Assembly (NCBI RefSeq): GCF_003325455.1
Contig: NZ_CP025198.1
Location: 2,852,001-2,916,000 of the forward strand
Reading direction: 5' to 3'
Source of the DNA: Acidipropionibacterium virtanenii
GTDB lineage: Bacteria; Actinomycetota; Actinomycetes; Propionibacteriales; Propionibacteriaceae
Length of the DNA stretch: 64,000 nucleotides
A program made the position numbers and the translations under genes. Numbering within the stretch: position 1 is the stretch's first letter; each line of letters opens with the position of its first letter. Positions 50,934 to 59,977 of this stretch are shown piece after piece. Below the pieces are notes generated by a model. The model was not told the DNA's origin, searched no databases, and worked only from the letters and a program-made list of their open reading frames with translations.

Positions 50934-51752
50934 TCAGGCGACCGTCTCGTCCCGTTCGGCCAGCAACTGCTCGATGACCTGCGCCACCCCGTCCTCGGTG
51001 TTCGGCCGGGCGATGCTCCCGGCAGCCTCCCGGGCGGCCGGCACCGCGTTGGCCACCGCCCACGACCGGCCCGCCCACCGGAGCATCTCGACGTCGTTGT
51101 CCCCGTCCCCGAAAGCCACCGCATCGGCGCTGGTCATGCCGAGGCGGTCGGCCAGTATCTGCAGCCCGGCGGACTTCGTGACCCCGGCGGCGCTGATCTC
51201 CAGCATCCCGGCCCCGGAGCTCGTGATATGCACCCGCCCGGCGCTGGGCAGCCGACGGGCCACCGCGGCCAGCTCGTGGACCGACAGGCCCGGGTGGCGG
51301 GCCACCAGCTTGAGGGTGGGCGCCCCGACCACCTCGTCGAGGCCGAGACGGGGCATGTCGGCGGGGTCGCGGTGATGATCGGTGAAGACGCACAGATCGG
51401 CGTACCCGGCCTGGGAGGCGAAGTAGGCGCCGTCGCGCTGGATGGAGGCGAAACGGGTCCGCGGCTCGACGTCCAGCAGTTCCCGGGCGAAGGCCGAGGC
51501 CACCTCGGCGCTGGTCTCCAGGTGGAAGAGCACCGTCTCGGCATGCAGATCCCAGCACACCGCGCCATTGCTGCACAGCGCCCAGCGCCCCAGCCGGTCG
51601 CGCAGCTCGTCGAGGCCGTAGAGCTGGCGGGCGGTCACCGGCACCACCGGCACACCGGCCTCCTCGGCCGCGGCGATGGCCGCCGCCGACCGCGCCGAGA
51701 TGGTTCCGGACGGGGTGAGCAGGGTGCCGTCGAGATCGGTGGCGATGAACAT
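50934..51752 (-). CDS. HAD-superfamily Cof-type phosphatase (distal)
   Basis: A 272-residue phosphatase. Motif I is FIATDLDGTLL, motif II is PVTARQLYGL, and motif III/IV is ADAVAFGDGDNDVEML, with a C2 cap domain between. Cof-type enzymes dephosphorylate sugar phosphates, phosphorylated cofactors or FMN. Its ATG overlaps the stop of the upstream paralog by one base (TGATG), so the two are co-translated. The pair is a tandem duplication, diverged in the cap domain. Confidence 0.9.
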   Translation of the reverse strand: MFIATDLDGTLLTPSGTISARSAAAIAAAEEAGVPVVPVTARQLYGLDELRDRLGRWALCSNGAVCWDLHAETVLFHLETSAEVASAFARELLDVEPRTRFASIQRDGAYFASQAGYADLCVFTDHHRDPADMPRLGLDEVVGAPTLKLVARHPGLSVHELAAVARRLPSAGRVHITSSGAGMLEISAAGVTKSAGLQILADRLGMTSADAVAFGDGDNDVEMLRWAGRSWAVANAVPAAREAAGSIARPNTEDGVAQVIEQLLAERDETVA

Positions 51753-52555
51753 CAGAGGGACTCCAGAAGGGATTCGACGACCCGGGCGAAGCCGTCCTCG
51801 GCGGCCGACGGGGCGATATCGGTGGCTGCGTCCTTGGCCACCTGCTGGCCGTCGGCCATCGCGAAGGAGCGCCCGGCCCAGCTCAGCATCTCGACGTCGT
51901 TGCCGCCGTCCCCCAGGGCCACGACGTCGGCGCTGGTCATCCCCAGGAGGCCGGTGAGACGGCCCAGGCCGGTCGCCTTGGTGAGCCCCTCGGCGCACAT
52001 CTCGACCATCGGGAAGCCAGACCAGGAGGTGTGGGCCCCGGGAACCGTCAGCGCCAGGGTGCGCGCGACGAACTCCTCCAGCGGCAGTTCCGCGCTGCGC
52101 ACCATGAGCTTCATGCAGTCGTGCGCACCGATCTCGGCGACCTCGACCCGCCGGTAGTCGGCCGGGTCCTTGATCAGCTCGTCCGGGCGGGTGAGTTCAA
52201 GGTAGCCGTCGGTGTATGCGAAGACCCGGCCCTCCTCGCGCACCGAGGCGAAGGAGGCGTTCGGGGAGTACCCCCGGACGGCATCGACGAATGCGGCGAC
52301 GGTGGCGGCCGGGGTGGTCTCGCAGAACATCGTCCGCGCTCCGTCGGCCAGGTCGACGCCCATCGATCCGTTGTTGACCAGGGCGTAGCGGGAGAAGGCA
52401 CCCAGGATGTCGCTCAGCCCTCCGAACTGACGCCCGGTCACCGGCACCACCGGCACCCCCGCCTCCTCGGCCGCGGCGATCGCAGCACGGGCACGCGGTG
52501 AGATGGTGTTGTCGTGGCGGACGAGGGTCCCGTCGAGGTCGGTGGCGATGAGCAC
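51752..52555 (-). CDS. HAD-superfamily Cof-type phosphatase (proximal)
   Basis: A 267-residue phosphatase with motif I LIATDLDGTLV, PVTGRQFGGL, and ADVVALGDGGNDVEML. In motif IV the second residue pair is GDGGND, a normal variant. The cap domain differs from that of the downstream paralog, so substrates probably differ. It starts at GTG 52555, with TAGGCT (52562-52567) six bases upstream, a leaderless pattern, and is divergent from the ThrE-type exporter. Confidence 0.9.
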   Translation of the reverse strand: MLIATDLDGTLVRHDNTISPRARAAIAAAEEAGVPVVPVTGRQFGGLSDILGAFSRYALVNNGSMGVDLADGARTMFCETTPAATVAAFVDAVRGYSPNASFASVREEGRVFAYTDGYLELTRPDELIKDPADYRRVEVAEIGAHDCMKLMVRSAELPLEEFVARTLALTVPGAHTSWSGFPMVEMCAEGLTKATGLGRLTGLLGMTSADVVALGDGGNDVEMLSWAGRSFAMADGQQVAKDAATDIAPSAAEDGFARVVESLLESL

Positions 52556-52645
52556 GCCGACAGCCTATCGGGCCCCTCGGTGACGGCGCGCCGAACCGGT
52601 TTGGAGGGCCGGTCCGGATGTGCTGAAGTGTCGTGCTGGAATGAC

Positions 52646-54313
52646 GTGGTGATACCTCCCGGACGCCGTAGGACGCGGCGCGCGGGGAGATCGGAAGGGG
52701 TGGCGGCGGTGTCGGGGCAACGGGGCGGGACGCCGCGCAGCGGGCGGGGATGGCGAGGGCCCCTGAACAGGTATTTGCGCGACGGCCACCCCCTCTCCCC
52801 CAGCCGCGACCTCGCCTCGGTGCGCGAGGACGAGATGGCCGCCGCCCAGGCCCGGGAGGTCTTCGACCTCATCATGCGGATCACCGTGATGGCGGTCTCG
52901 GTGGGCGCCTCGTCGGCCGAGGCCATCGCCATGGGGCTGCGGATCGCCGACGCCTACGGCATCAACGTCCACGTCGACATCACCAACACCTCGGTCATCG
53001 TCACCCAGCACCGCTCTCTGGACGACGACCCCATCACGGCACTGCGGGTGGTCCGCACCCGCACCGCCGACTACCAGCGCCTGGGCCGTCTCGAGCAGCT
53101 GGTCGACGACGTCAGCCACCGGCGAGGCGAGCCGGCCGGGGCCCGGGAGCGGCTCAACGACCTGATGACCGCCCCCAGGCTGTACAAGAAGTGGTTCGTC
53201 ACGGTGAACATGGGCGTGATGGGCGCCGCCATGGCTGCCCTCTACGGCGCATCGGTGCTCGACGTCCTCATCGCCTTCCTGGCCACCTGCCTGGTCGACG
53301 TCGCCGTCCAGGGTCTGGCCCGGCGTCGGGTGGCCAACTTCTTCGTGCAGGCCGTCGGCGGCGCCATCCCGACCGCCGTCGCACTCGGCATGATGCTGCT
53401 GCGCACCGCCACCGGGATGAGACTGGACCTGTCGCCCTCGCTGGTGGTGGCCGCCGGGATGATCTCCCTGCTGGCGGGCACCGGGGCGGTGGCCGCCGCC
53501 CAGGACGCGCTGGACGGCTACTACGTCACCAGCTCCGGGCGCTTCCTCGAGGTCATCATGCAGACCGGAGGCATCGCCTTCGGGGTGATGACCACACTGT
53601 GGCTCGGGCTCAAGCTCGGTGTCCCCGGATACATCTCGCCCACTCTGGTGTGGACCAGCGCCCCATGGGTGCAGATCGTCGCCTCCGCCATCGCCTCGAT
53701 CGCCTTCGGGGCCACCTCGCACTCCGGACCCCGCACCCTGGGGGTCACCGGGCTCCTGGGAGCTCTCGGCTGGGCCGGCTACCTCGTCGGGATGCGGCTC
53801 ACCGACTCGATGGTCATCGCCTCGGGCTTCGGCGCCTGCCTCATCGGCCTGGTGTCGGCCTCGGCGGCCAAGCGCTGGCGGGTGCCCCAGGTGGCGCTGG
53901 TGACAATCGCCGTCGTCCCGTTGATGCCCGGCATGATGCTCTACCGCGGCCTGTACATGGTGATGGCCGGGCAGCTGGGCATTCCCGCCCCCGACGACGG
54001 CACCCAGGTACTGGCCCAGTCCCTGCTCGTCGGCGTGGCGCTGGCGGCCGGATCGAGCCTCGGAGCGCTGGCCGCCCGACCGATCGCGATCCCGGCCGAC
54101 CACCGCACCCGGCGCGCGGTGATGGCGTCCTGGTTCCGCGGCTCGGCGGTGCCGCGCGACTGGGTGCCCCGGCGTCACCGCCGCCGGACCCCGCGCCCCG
54201 CACCCGAAACCGCCTCAGTCCCGGCGGCGCAGGACGGGTCCGGCGGCCGGGACGACGATCCGGACGACCACCGTCATCGACAGCACCGCGGCCAGCCCGG
54301 CGCACCAGCGTAG
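52646..54313 (+). CDS. ThrE-family threonine/serine exporter
   Basis: A membrane protein of about 555 residues with both family halves: the cytosolic N-terminal ThrE domain (VFDLIMRITVMAVSVGASSAEAIAMGLRIADAYG ... VTNTSV-like VDITNTSVIVTQHR) and about ten helices, the last block (VPQVALVTIAVVPLMPGMMLYRGLY) being the ThrE_2 signature. It should export threonine or serine. The C-terminal tail is hydrophilic and Arg/Asp-rich. The start is unsure: GTG 52646 or 52700 are candidates, neither with a good ribosome site. Confidence 0.88.
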   Translation: MVIPPGRRRTRRAGRSEGVAAVSGQRGGTPRSGRGWRGPLNRYLRDGHPLSPSRDLASVREDEMAAAQAREVFDLIMRITVMAVSVGASSAEAIAMGLRIADAYGINVHVDITNTSVIVTQHRSLDDDPITALRVVRTRTADYQRLGRLEQLVDDVSHRRGEPAGARERLNDLMTAPRLYKKWFVTVNMGVMGAAMAALYGASVLDVLIAFLATCLVDVAVQGLARRRVANFFVQAVGGAIPTAVALGMMLLRTATGMRLDLSPSLVVAAGMISLLAGTGAVAAAQDALDGYYVTSSGRFLEVIMQTGGIAFGVMTTLWLGLKLGVPGYISPTLVWTSAPWVQIVASAIASIAFGATSHSGPRTLGVTGLLGALGWAGYLVGMRLTDSMVIASGFGACLIGLVSASAAKRWRVPQVALVTIAVVPLMPGMMLYRGLYMVMAGQLGIPAPDDGTQVLAQSLLVGVALAAGSSLGALAARPIAIPADHRTRRAVMASWFRGSAVPRDWVPRRHRRRTPRPAPETASVPAAQDGSGGRDDDPDDHRHRQHRGQPGAPA

Positions 54314-54372
54314 ACAGGTCAACGCGCTGCGGTCCGGCCCGGCGGGCACGGCCGATCCCCTATCCTTCAGTC

Positions 54373-56237
54373 ATGGCCGAAGACCCCGCCCCCACGAGGG
54401 CAGATGGCGCCCTGCTGCGCATCACCGACGACGGCGCGCTCACTCGTGGAGGCGCGCCCCACCGGATCCTCTCCGGCGCGATGCACTACTTCCGCGTCCA
54501 CCCCGGCCAGTGGCGCGACCGGATCCGCCGGCTCGTCGACATGGGGCTCAACACCGTCGACACCTACATCGCCTGGAACTTCCACCAGCCCGACGAGGGC
54601 CGTCCGGCCGACTTCGGCGGCTGGCGCGACGTCGAGGAGTTCATCTCGCTGGCAGGCCAGGAGGGTCTCGACGTCATCGTGCGCCCCGGCCCCTATATCT
54701 GCGCCGAGTGGACGAACGGTGGCCTGCCGAGCTGGTTCACCCGCCGCACCGCCGCCGAGAACGGCGTCGGCCGGCGCCGCCTGGCGCTGCGCAGCAGCGA
54801 CCCGGGCTTCACCGGACCGGTGGCCCGCTGGTTCGACGAACTCATCCCCCGCATCGCCGCCCTGCAGGCGTCCCAGGGCGGACCGGTGGTCGCCGTCCAG
54901 GTGGAGAACGAGTACGGCTCCTACGGCGACGACGCCGGCTATCTCACCTGGCTGCGCACCGTCCTGATCGAGCGTGGCATCAACGAACTCCTGTACACCG
55001 CCGACGGACCCACCGAACTGATGCTCGACGGCGGCACCCTCGACGGCACGCTGGCCGCCGTGACACTGGGTTCCGGGGCCGCCGCCGCCCGCGAACTGCA
55101 ACGCTCGCGCCGGCCCGGCGAGCCCTTCCTGGCCGCGGAGTTCTGGGGCGGATGGTTCGACCACTGGGGCGAGAAGCATCACGTGCGCGACGCCGCCTCG
55201 GCGTCGGCCGCCCTCTCGGAGATCCTCGACGCCGGTTCGGTGAGCATCTACATGGCCCATGGAGGCACGAACTTCGGCCTGTGGGCCGGCTCCAACGAGG
55301 ATCACGGGCGCATCCAGCCCACGGTGACCAGCTACGACTCCGACGCCCCGATCGGCGAGGACGGGAGGCTGACGCCGAAGTTCGACGCCTTCCGGGAGGC
55401 GCTCGGCGCCACCGGGCCGGTGCGCTCCCGGACCCCACGGTTCCTGCCCGAGACCTCCGCACCGCTGCTGGCCGCCTCGGACCTGCTCGGCGGCCTGCTG
55501 GTCACCGGGATGCCGACCGCCCGGACCCCGGCGCCGGCCTCCTTCGAGCAGCTACGACTGAACGCGGGGATCTCGGTGCATCTCAGCCGCCCCGTACTGC
55601 CCCACGGCCGGGTGCCCCTGCGCCTGACCGACCTGGCGGATCGCGCCACGCTCTTCGTCGACGGGCAACGGGTCGGCTCCCTGGAGGGGCCCGGGGAGAT
55701 CACCGTCGAGGGGCACGGCGCCCGGGTCGACCTCCACCTGGTGGTCGGGCCTACGGTCGGATCAACTACGGCCCCCTGCTGGGAGCGCCGAAGGGCCTGC
55801 TGGGGCCGGTGCTGGTGGATCGCAGGATGATCCACGGCTGGCGGAACTGGGCGGTGCCGCTGCAGGACTGGGGTCGACGAGAACTGGCTCGGGCGGTAGC
55901 CTCCGGCGGCGGCGTGGCGGATCCGGCCGGAGCCGGGACCGGGACCGGAGCCGGGACTGGGGCCGGCTTCGCCACGGCGTCCTTCCACGTCGAGGAGCCC
56001 GCCGACACCCATATCCTGTTGCCCGGCTCCGGCCGGGGCTACTGCTGGATCAACGACTTCCTGCTGGGGCGGTACGACGAGGGCGGCCCCCAGCGCAGCC
56101 TGTACTGCCCGGCACCCCTGCTGCAGGCCGGCGAGAACACCGTCACGATCCTGGAGACCGAGCATCTGGGTGCGACTCTGGAGCTGCGGGAGCGGCCCGA
56201 TCTGGGGTCTGCGGAGGAGTACATCGAACAGTTCTGA
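54373..56237 (+). pseudogene. GH35 beta-galactosidase, apparent frameshift
   Basis: A glycoside hydrolase family 35 enzyme interrupted by a single-base loss. Frame 1 runs from ATG 54373 (TATCCT six bases before it) and holds the catalytic barrel: acid/base Glu about residue 180 in VENEYGSYG and nucleophile Glu about 256 in AAEFWGGWFDHWG. Near 55747-55754, in TCGGGCCTAC, the conserved sequence jumps to another frame (AYGRINYGPLLG, WRNWAVPLQDW) and continues to 56237. Restored length is about 620 residues, normal for GH35. The barrel is intact, so the truncated product could retain folding but lacks the C-terminal beta domains. A sequencing error is possible. Confidence 0.85.
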
Positions 56238-56264
56238 AGCCGCTCTCCGACCACGGGCGACAAA

Positions 56265-56278
56265 TTCTGGTTCCAGAA
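56265..56278. promoter_or_regulatory. Small palindrome upstream of MFS permease
   Basis: TTCTGG-TT-CCAGAA, in the 145-base gap between the GH35 gene and the permease; a related TTCTGGAAC follows about 45 bases later. It may be an operator, but there is no regulator gene beside it. Confidence 0.35.
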
Positions 56279-56382
56279 CCCCTGATCCGGCGTCGTCGAC
56301 ATCATTCGAGGACTTCTGGAACGAGTTCTTGCCGTCACCCGGCGATGCCCGGGCCCGCGATGAGGCCGTAGGCTGGTCCGCT

Positions 56383-57612
56383 GTGACCTCCGCCGCCTCC
56401 CCCACCCGTTTCACCCCACCCCGCCAGGCGGTGAGAGCCCGGATGGGCACCTTGCTGCTCTTCGCCACCAACGGCCTCACCTTCGCCTCGTTGATCCCGC
56501 GCTACCCCGAGATCAAGGCGGATCTGGGGGCCTCCCAGACGATCTGGGGGCTGGCGATCGGTCTGGGGCCCGTCGGCGGGCTGGCCCTGGGTCTGGCAAC
56601 CGCCCGACTGATGGCCCGGCTGGGATCGCGGAATGTGGCGGCCTGGCCGCAGATCCTCTCCACAGCCGGCCTGCTGGTGATGGCCAACGCGCCCCATGTG
56701 GGGTGGATCTTCGTGGCGATGATCGCCATGAGCGCCTTCGACGCCGTCACCGACACCGCGATGAACTACCAGGCGCTGCGGGTCCAGGAGATGTACCGGC
56801 GCTCCATCATCAACACCTTCCACGGCTGGTGGTCGGTGGGCGCGGTGCTCGGCGGATTCATCGGGTCGGCGATGGCCCAGTGGAAGGTCGACATCAACCT
56901 GCAGGCGAGCATCACCCTGGTGGCGCTCGCCCTGGTGTGCGCCCTGTCCTGGTCGCTCATGCTCCCAGGCCGCGACACCGGAACCGGGCGTCCCGACGCC
57001 GGCGGTCGCGGGAACCACGGCAGGGTCCCGGCCCCCACCTGGCTTCTCATCATCGGTCTGGGACTGCTGGGGGCGGTGGCCGGCGGCATCGAGATCGGCG
57101 GTTCCACCTGGGCCCCGCTCTACATGGACGCCCAGTTCGACCCGACCCCGTTCATCGCCGGAATGGGATTCACCATCCTGATGATCGCCGAGACCGCCGG
57201 GAGGCTCGTCGGGGACGGCATCGTCAACCGGTTCGGACAGCCGCTCGCGGTGGCCCAGGGCTCGGTGGTCTGCCTGGTCGGGATGTCGGCGGCGATCGCC
57301 TGGCCGAGCACGACGTCCACTCTCATCGGATTCGCTGCGGCCGGCTGGGGCGTGGCCACCATCATCCCGCTGGCGATGGACGTCGCCGACAGCCTACCGG
57401 GGGTGCGCGCCGGGGTGGGCCTGACCGTCGCCACCTGGGTGATGCGTCTCGGCTTCATGCTCTTCCCCATCGGGATCGGGGCTCTGGGCGACGCCGTCAG
57501 CCTGCGCTGGGCGCTGCTCAGCCTGCCCGCCGGGGCGCTCGTCATGCTGGCCCTGGTGCCCCTGGTCAGGGCCGGGGGACGACGTCGAACCCCTGACCCG
57601 GAGACCGCCTGA
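56383..57612 (+). CDS. MFS permease, fucose-permease/YbjJ-like
   Basis: A 409-residue, 12-helix transporter. Helix 1 reads MGTLLLFATNGLTFASLIPRYPEIKADLG, characteristic of the YbjJ/FucP-like MFS group; FHGWWSVGAVLGGFIGSAMAQW marks helix 5, and AETAGRLVGDGIVNRFG the second motif A. The substrate could be a sugar or a drug; its position behind a GH35 galactosidase suggests a sugar, by inference. The start is GTG 56383 with TAGGCT (56369-56374) eight bases upstream, another probable leaderless mRNA. A weaker frame extends back to 56170. Confidence 0.83.
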   Translation: MTSAASPTRFTPPRQAVRARMGTLLLFATNGLTFASLIPRYPEIKADLGASQTIWGLAIGLGPVGGLALGLATARLMARLGSRNVAAWPQILSTAGLLVMANAPHVGWIFVAMIAMSAFDAVTDTAMNYQALRVQEMYRRSIINTFHGWWSVGAVLGGFIGSAMAQWKVDINLQASITLVALALVCALSWSLMLPGRDTGTGRPDAGGRGNHGRVPAPTWLLIIGLGLLGAVAGGIEIGGSTWAPLYMDAQFDPTPFIAGMGFTILMIAETAGRLVGDGIVNRFGQPLAVAQGSVVCLVGMSAAIAWPSTTSTLIGFAAAGWGVATIIPLAMDVADSLPGVRAGVGLTVATWVMRLGFMLFPIGIGALGDAVSLRWALLSLPAGALVMLALVPLVRAGGRRRTPDPETA

Positions 57613-57731
57613 ACCTGCCCGGACCCTATGGAACCCTGACCAGGAGACCGCCAGAGACGCTGAAACCGCCTTGACGCCTGCCGCCCCCTGATACCCCGAT
57701 CCCCTGAGCCCGGCGTCCGATTCGACTTCGG

Positions 57732-57785
57732 CAGTGAGTTTTCACTTCGGCAGCGGTATACCGCTGCCGAAGTGAAAACTCACTG
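57732..57785. repeat. Perfect 54-bp palindrome
   Basis: 27 bases (57732-57758) followed at once by their exact complement (57759-57785), with no loop. It lies in a 450-base gap between convergent genes (57613-58063) that also holds the next repeat and otherwise nothing recognisable. Confidence 0.9.
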
Positions 57786-57943
57786 ACAGGGTGGCACGTC
57801 ACTGAGCTGCGGGACTGGACGGGGTTGTCGGTGGCGAGGTGACAGTGTCGCCGGTAGCGGACTGGGGGCAGAGCTGGGTCGGACTTCGACGGACAGACGC
57901 ATCTGGCGAGGGCCTTCTTCAGGGCCTTTCATGCCACATCCCG

Positions 57944-58013
57944 CACGCAGCGCCAGAGTGTGAACGCAGCGCCTGAAATTCCTGGCGCTACGTTCACACT
58001 CTGGCGCTGCGTG
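57944..58013. repeat. Long inverted repeat, 30-bp stem
   Basis: Arms 57944-57973 and 57984-58013 pair with one mismatch around a ten-base loop. It lies next to the end of the MTH1187-like gene (-). Confidence 0.88.
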
Positions 58014-58063
58014 GATTCTGGCGGGTTGGGGGTGTGGGCCAGGGCCGGGGTGGCCGGAGGCCG

Positions 58064-58378
58064 TCAGGCCTTCTTGGCGATCTCGGCCTCGAGGCGTTCC
58101 AGCTTGCCGGTCATCTCACCGGTGCGCCCGGGACGGATGTCGGCCTTGAGCACCAGGGACACCCGGGTGCCGTATGCGGCGACCGCCTCGGTGGCCTGCT
58201 TGACGACGTCCATGCACTCCTCCCAGCTGCCCTCGATCTCGGTGAACATCGAGTTCGTGCGGTTCGGCAGACCGGATTCGCGGATCACCGCGACAGCTGC
58301 GGCCACCGCCTCGGCGACACCGCCGTCCTCCCGGGAGGCCCGTCCACCACTGGGTACCAGACTGAATGCTGCGATCAT
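58064..58378 (-). CDS. MTH1187/UPF0045-type thiamine-binding-like protein
   Basis: A 104-residue ferredoxin-like fold protein. The family pattern AAFSLVPSGG at the N-terminus, SMFTEIEGSWEECMDVVKQATEAV in the centre and VSLVLKADIRPGRTGEMTGKLERLEAEI at the end are all present. Relatives (YkoF-like) bind thiamine or related pyrimidines as oligomers; no reaction is established. TAGGAT (58385-58390) lies six bases before the ATG, a leaderless arrangement. It is isolated between repeat elements on both sides. Confidence 0.88.
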   Translation of the reverse strand: MIAAFSLVPSGGRASREDGGVAEAVAAAVAVIRESGLPNRTNSMFTEIEGSWEECMDVVKQATEAVAAYGTRVSLVLKADIRPGRTGEMTGKLERLEAEIAKKA

Positions 58379-58420
58379 GAGGCAATCCTAGTCAACCGGG
58401 TGACGACCCCCGAGATACCT

Positions 58421-58542
58421 TGTGCCTTCGCTTTGCCATGTGTTCGCTTTGCGTCTCCAGCTCTGGCAGGGAGCGAGCACGAGCGCGAGGATGCATCCAG
58501 AGTTGCTGTCGCAAAGCCGAAACACAGCAAAGCTTGGGCACA
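58421..58542. repeat. Imperfect long inverted repeat
   Basis: The outer arms begin TGTGCC and end GGGCACA and pair over about 30 bases with gaps; the left arm contains TGTTCGCTTTGCGTCTCCA, shared with the 28180-28267 repeat. It is upstream of the MTH1187-like gene and past the end of recR; 58543-58620 shows nothing else. Confidence 0.75.
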
Positions 58543-58620
58543 GGTCCCTGCTAGTGGCTGACGGAGAGGTCATCCGCTCAGTGACGCCATCCTCCAGACC
58601 CGTCAGGGCTCGCCGCTGCC

Positions 58621-59241
58621 TCAGGCGGTGCGGGCGTCGGGCTCCGAGCTGACATAGCGCCGACCCTCGAAGGCACGGCCGAGAGTCACCTCGTCGGCAT
58701 ACTCCAGGTCGCCGCCGACCGGAAGACCCGACGCGAGCCGTGACACCTTGACCCCCATCGGAGAGAGCAGCCGGGAGAGGTATGACGCCGTCGCCTCGCC
58801 CTCGAGATTCGGATTCGTGGCCAGGATCACCTCGGTGACGACGCCGTCGGCCAGCCGCGTACACAGTTCCCGGATGTGAAGATCCGCCGGGCCCCTGCCG
58901 TCCAGCGGGGAGATCGCCCCGCCGAGGACGTGATACAGCCCCCGGAACTCCCGGGTGCGCTCCACCGCGATGACATCCTTGGACTCCTCCACGACGCAGA
59001 TCACCGACTGGTCGCGCCGGGAGTCACGGCAGTAACGACAGGTCTCGTCGGCCGATACGTTGAAGCACACCGAGCAGAACTTCGCCTTCTCCTTGACCTC
59101 GCGCAGGGTGTCGGCGAGGGCGTCCACCTCCTCGTCCGACGCGTCGAGAATGTGGAACGCGATGCGCTGCGCCCCCTTCGGGCCGATCCCGGGCAGCCGG
59201 GAGAGGGCGTCGATGAGGTCTTGCAGCGGACCGTCGTACAT
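58621..59241 (-). CDS. recR: Recombination protein RecR
   Basis: A 206-residue RecFOR-pathway protein that loads RecA at gaps. The helix-hairpin-helix ([20 protein letters not shown]) is followed by a zinc finger ([16 protein letters not shown]), a Toprim domain ([19 protein letters not shown] and [14 protein letters not shown]), and the terminal [13 protein letters not shown]. Full length. The ATG has AAGGAG about nine bases upstream. It is the last gene of the dnaX-ybaB-recR order common to many bacteria, but is separated from ybaB by 290 bases holding a repeat. Confidence 0.96.
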   Translation of the reverse strand: MYDGPLQDLIDALSRLPGIGPKGAQRIAFHILDASDEEVDALADTLREVKEKAKFCSVCFNVSADETCRYCRDSRRDQSVICVVEESKDVIAVERTREFRGLYHVLGGAISPLDGRGPADLHIRELCTRLADGVVTEVILATNPNLEGEATASYLSRLLSPMGVKVSRLASGLPVGGDLEYADEVTLGRAFEGRRYVSSEPDARTA

Positions 59242-59298
59242 CTGGGCTCCTTCCGATGGCCGTCCCCGACCACCACAGCAATGCTACGGCGCCCCACA

Positions 59299-59408
59299 GA
59301 CAATACTGTCAATGGAGGGAGCGACCCCTCCACGCTCGCCAGGGCTCGCTTCCTCCCCGAGCCCGGTCAGGTCCGCGTCCGTGTTCAGCGCAGCCCCTCC
59401 ATGCTCGC
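59299..59408. repeat. Duplicated 110-bp block, copy before recR
   Basis: Starts GACA....TGTC and continues CCCCTCCACGCTCGCCAGGG; nearly the same sequence stands at 62943-63052 before dnaX. It contains TTGACA (minus strand 59312-59307), a possible -35 of recR. The rest of 59242-59534 shows no gene. Confidence 0.85.
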
Positions 59409-59534
59409 GCAGGCGCTCACCGCCTTCCCGAGCGAGAGTTCCGTCATCGGTCCGGTCAGCGTCGCCGGCCCGCCGCAGCGGCTCGGGTCCGCAGGCGCTC
59501 GCCGCCTCCCCGGACAGGTCGGGCCCGCGACCGC

Positions 59535-59864
59535 TCAGAATCCCAGGCCGGGAATCTTCGGAACCAGATCGGCCTGCTTGGCCGTGGCCTTCGCCGAGGC
59601 GTCCCGCACCGCGGCGACGATGAGATCGGACAGCGTCTCGACGTCCTCCGGATCGACGACCTCGGGCTTGATGCTGAGTGACTGGAGCTCCCCCGACCCG
59701 TTCACAGTGGCCGTCACCACGCCACCACCGGCACTGCCGTCGAAGGTCGCGGCGGCGAGCTCCTGCTGGGCCTGCGCCAACTGGGCCTGCACCGCCTGAG
59801 CCTGGGCCAGCAGGCCGTTCATATCGAAGCCGCTCATGTCGAAGCCGCCCTCGGGAGTGGTCAT
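59535..59864 (-). CDS. YbaB/EbfC nucleoid-associated protein
   Basis: A 109-residue DNA-binding protein. The N-terminal coil (NGLLAQAQAVQAQLAQAQQELAAATFDGSAGGGVVTATVNGSGELQSLSI) is the family hallmark, and ETLSDLIVAAVRDASAKA follows. The dimer binds DNA with little sequence preference. Conserved between dnaX and recR. GAGGGGAACCGC precedes the ATG. The segment between it and dnaX (59865-59977) contains no gene. Confidence 0.95.
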   Translation of the reverse strand: MTTPEGGFDMSGFDMNGLLAQAQAVQAQLAQAQQELAAATFDGSAGGGVVTATVNGSGELQSLSIKPEVVDPEDVETLSDLIVAAVRDASAKATAKQADLVPKIPGLGF

Positions 59865-59977
59865 GCGGTTCCCCTCACAGCCCCCGGGCGAACCGCGGGG
59901 ACGTCGTCATCCAATATGCCAATGAAACTACCCGACAGGCCGCACGCATCCCAGCCGCCCGGTCTCCGGCCGGGCGT

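Noticed and set aside
52750-54372. Upstream part of the long frame that leads into the GH35 gene
   Set aside because: It is the second frame of the ThrE-type exporter (Arg/Pro/Gly-rich, no motifs). GH35 similarity begins only at ATG 54373.
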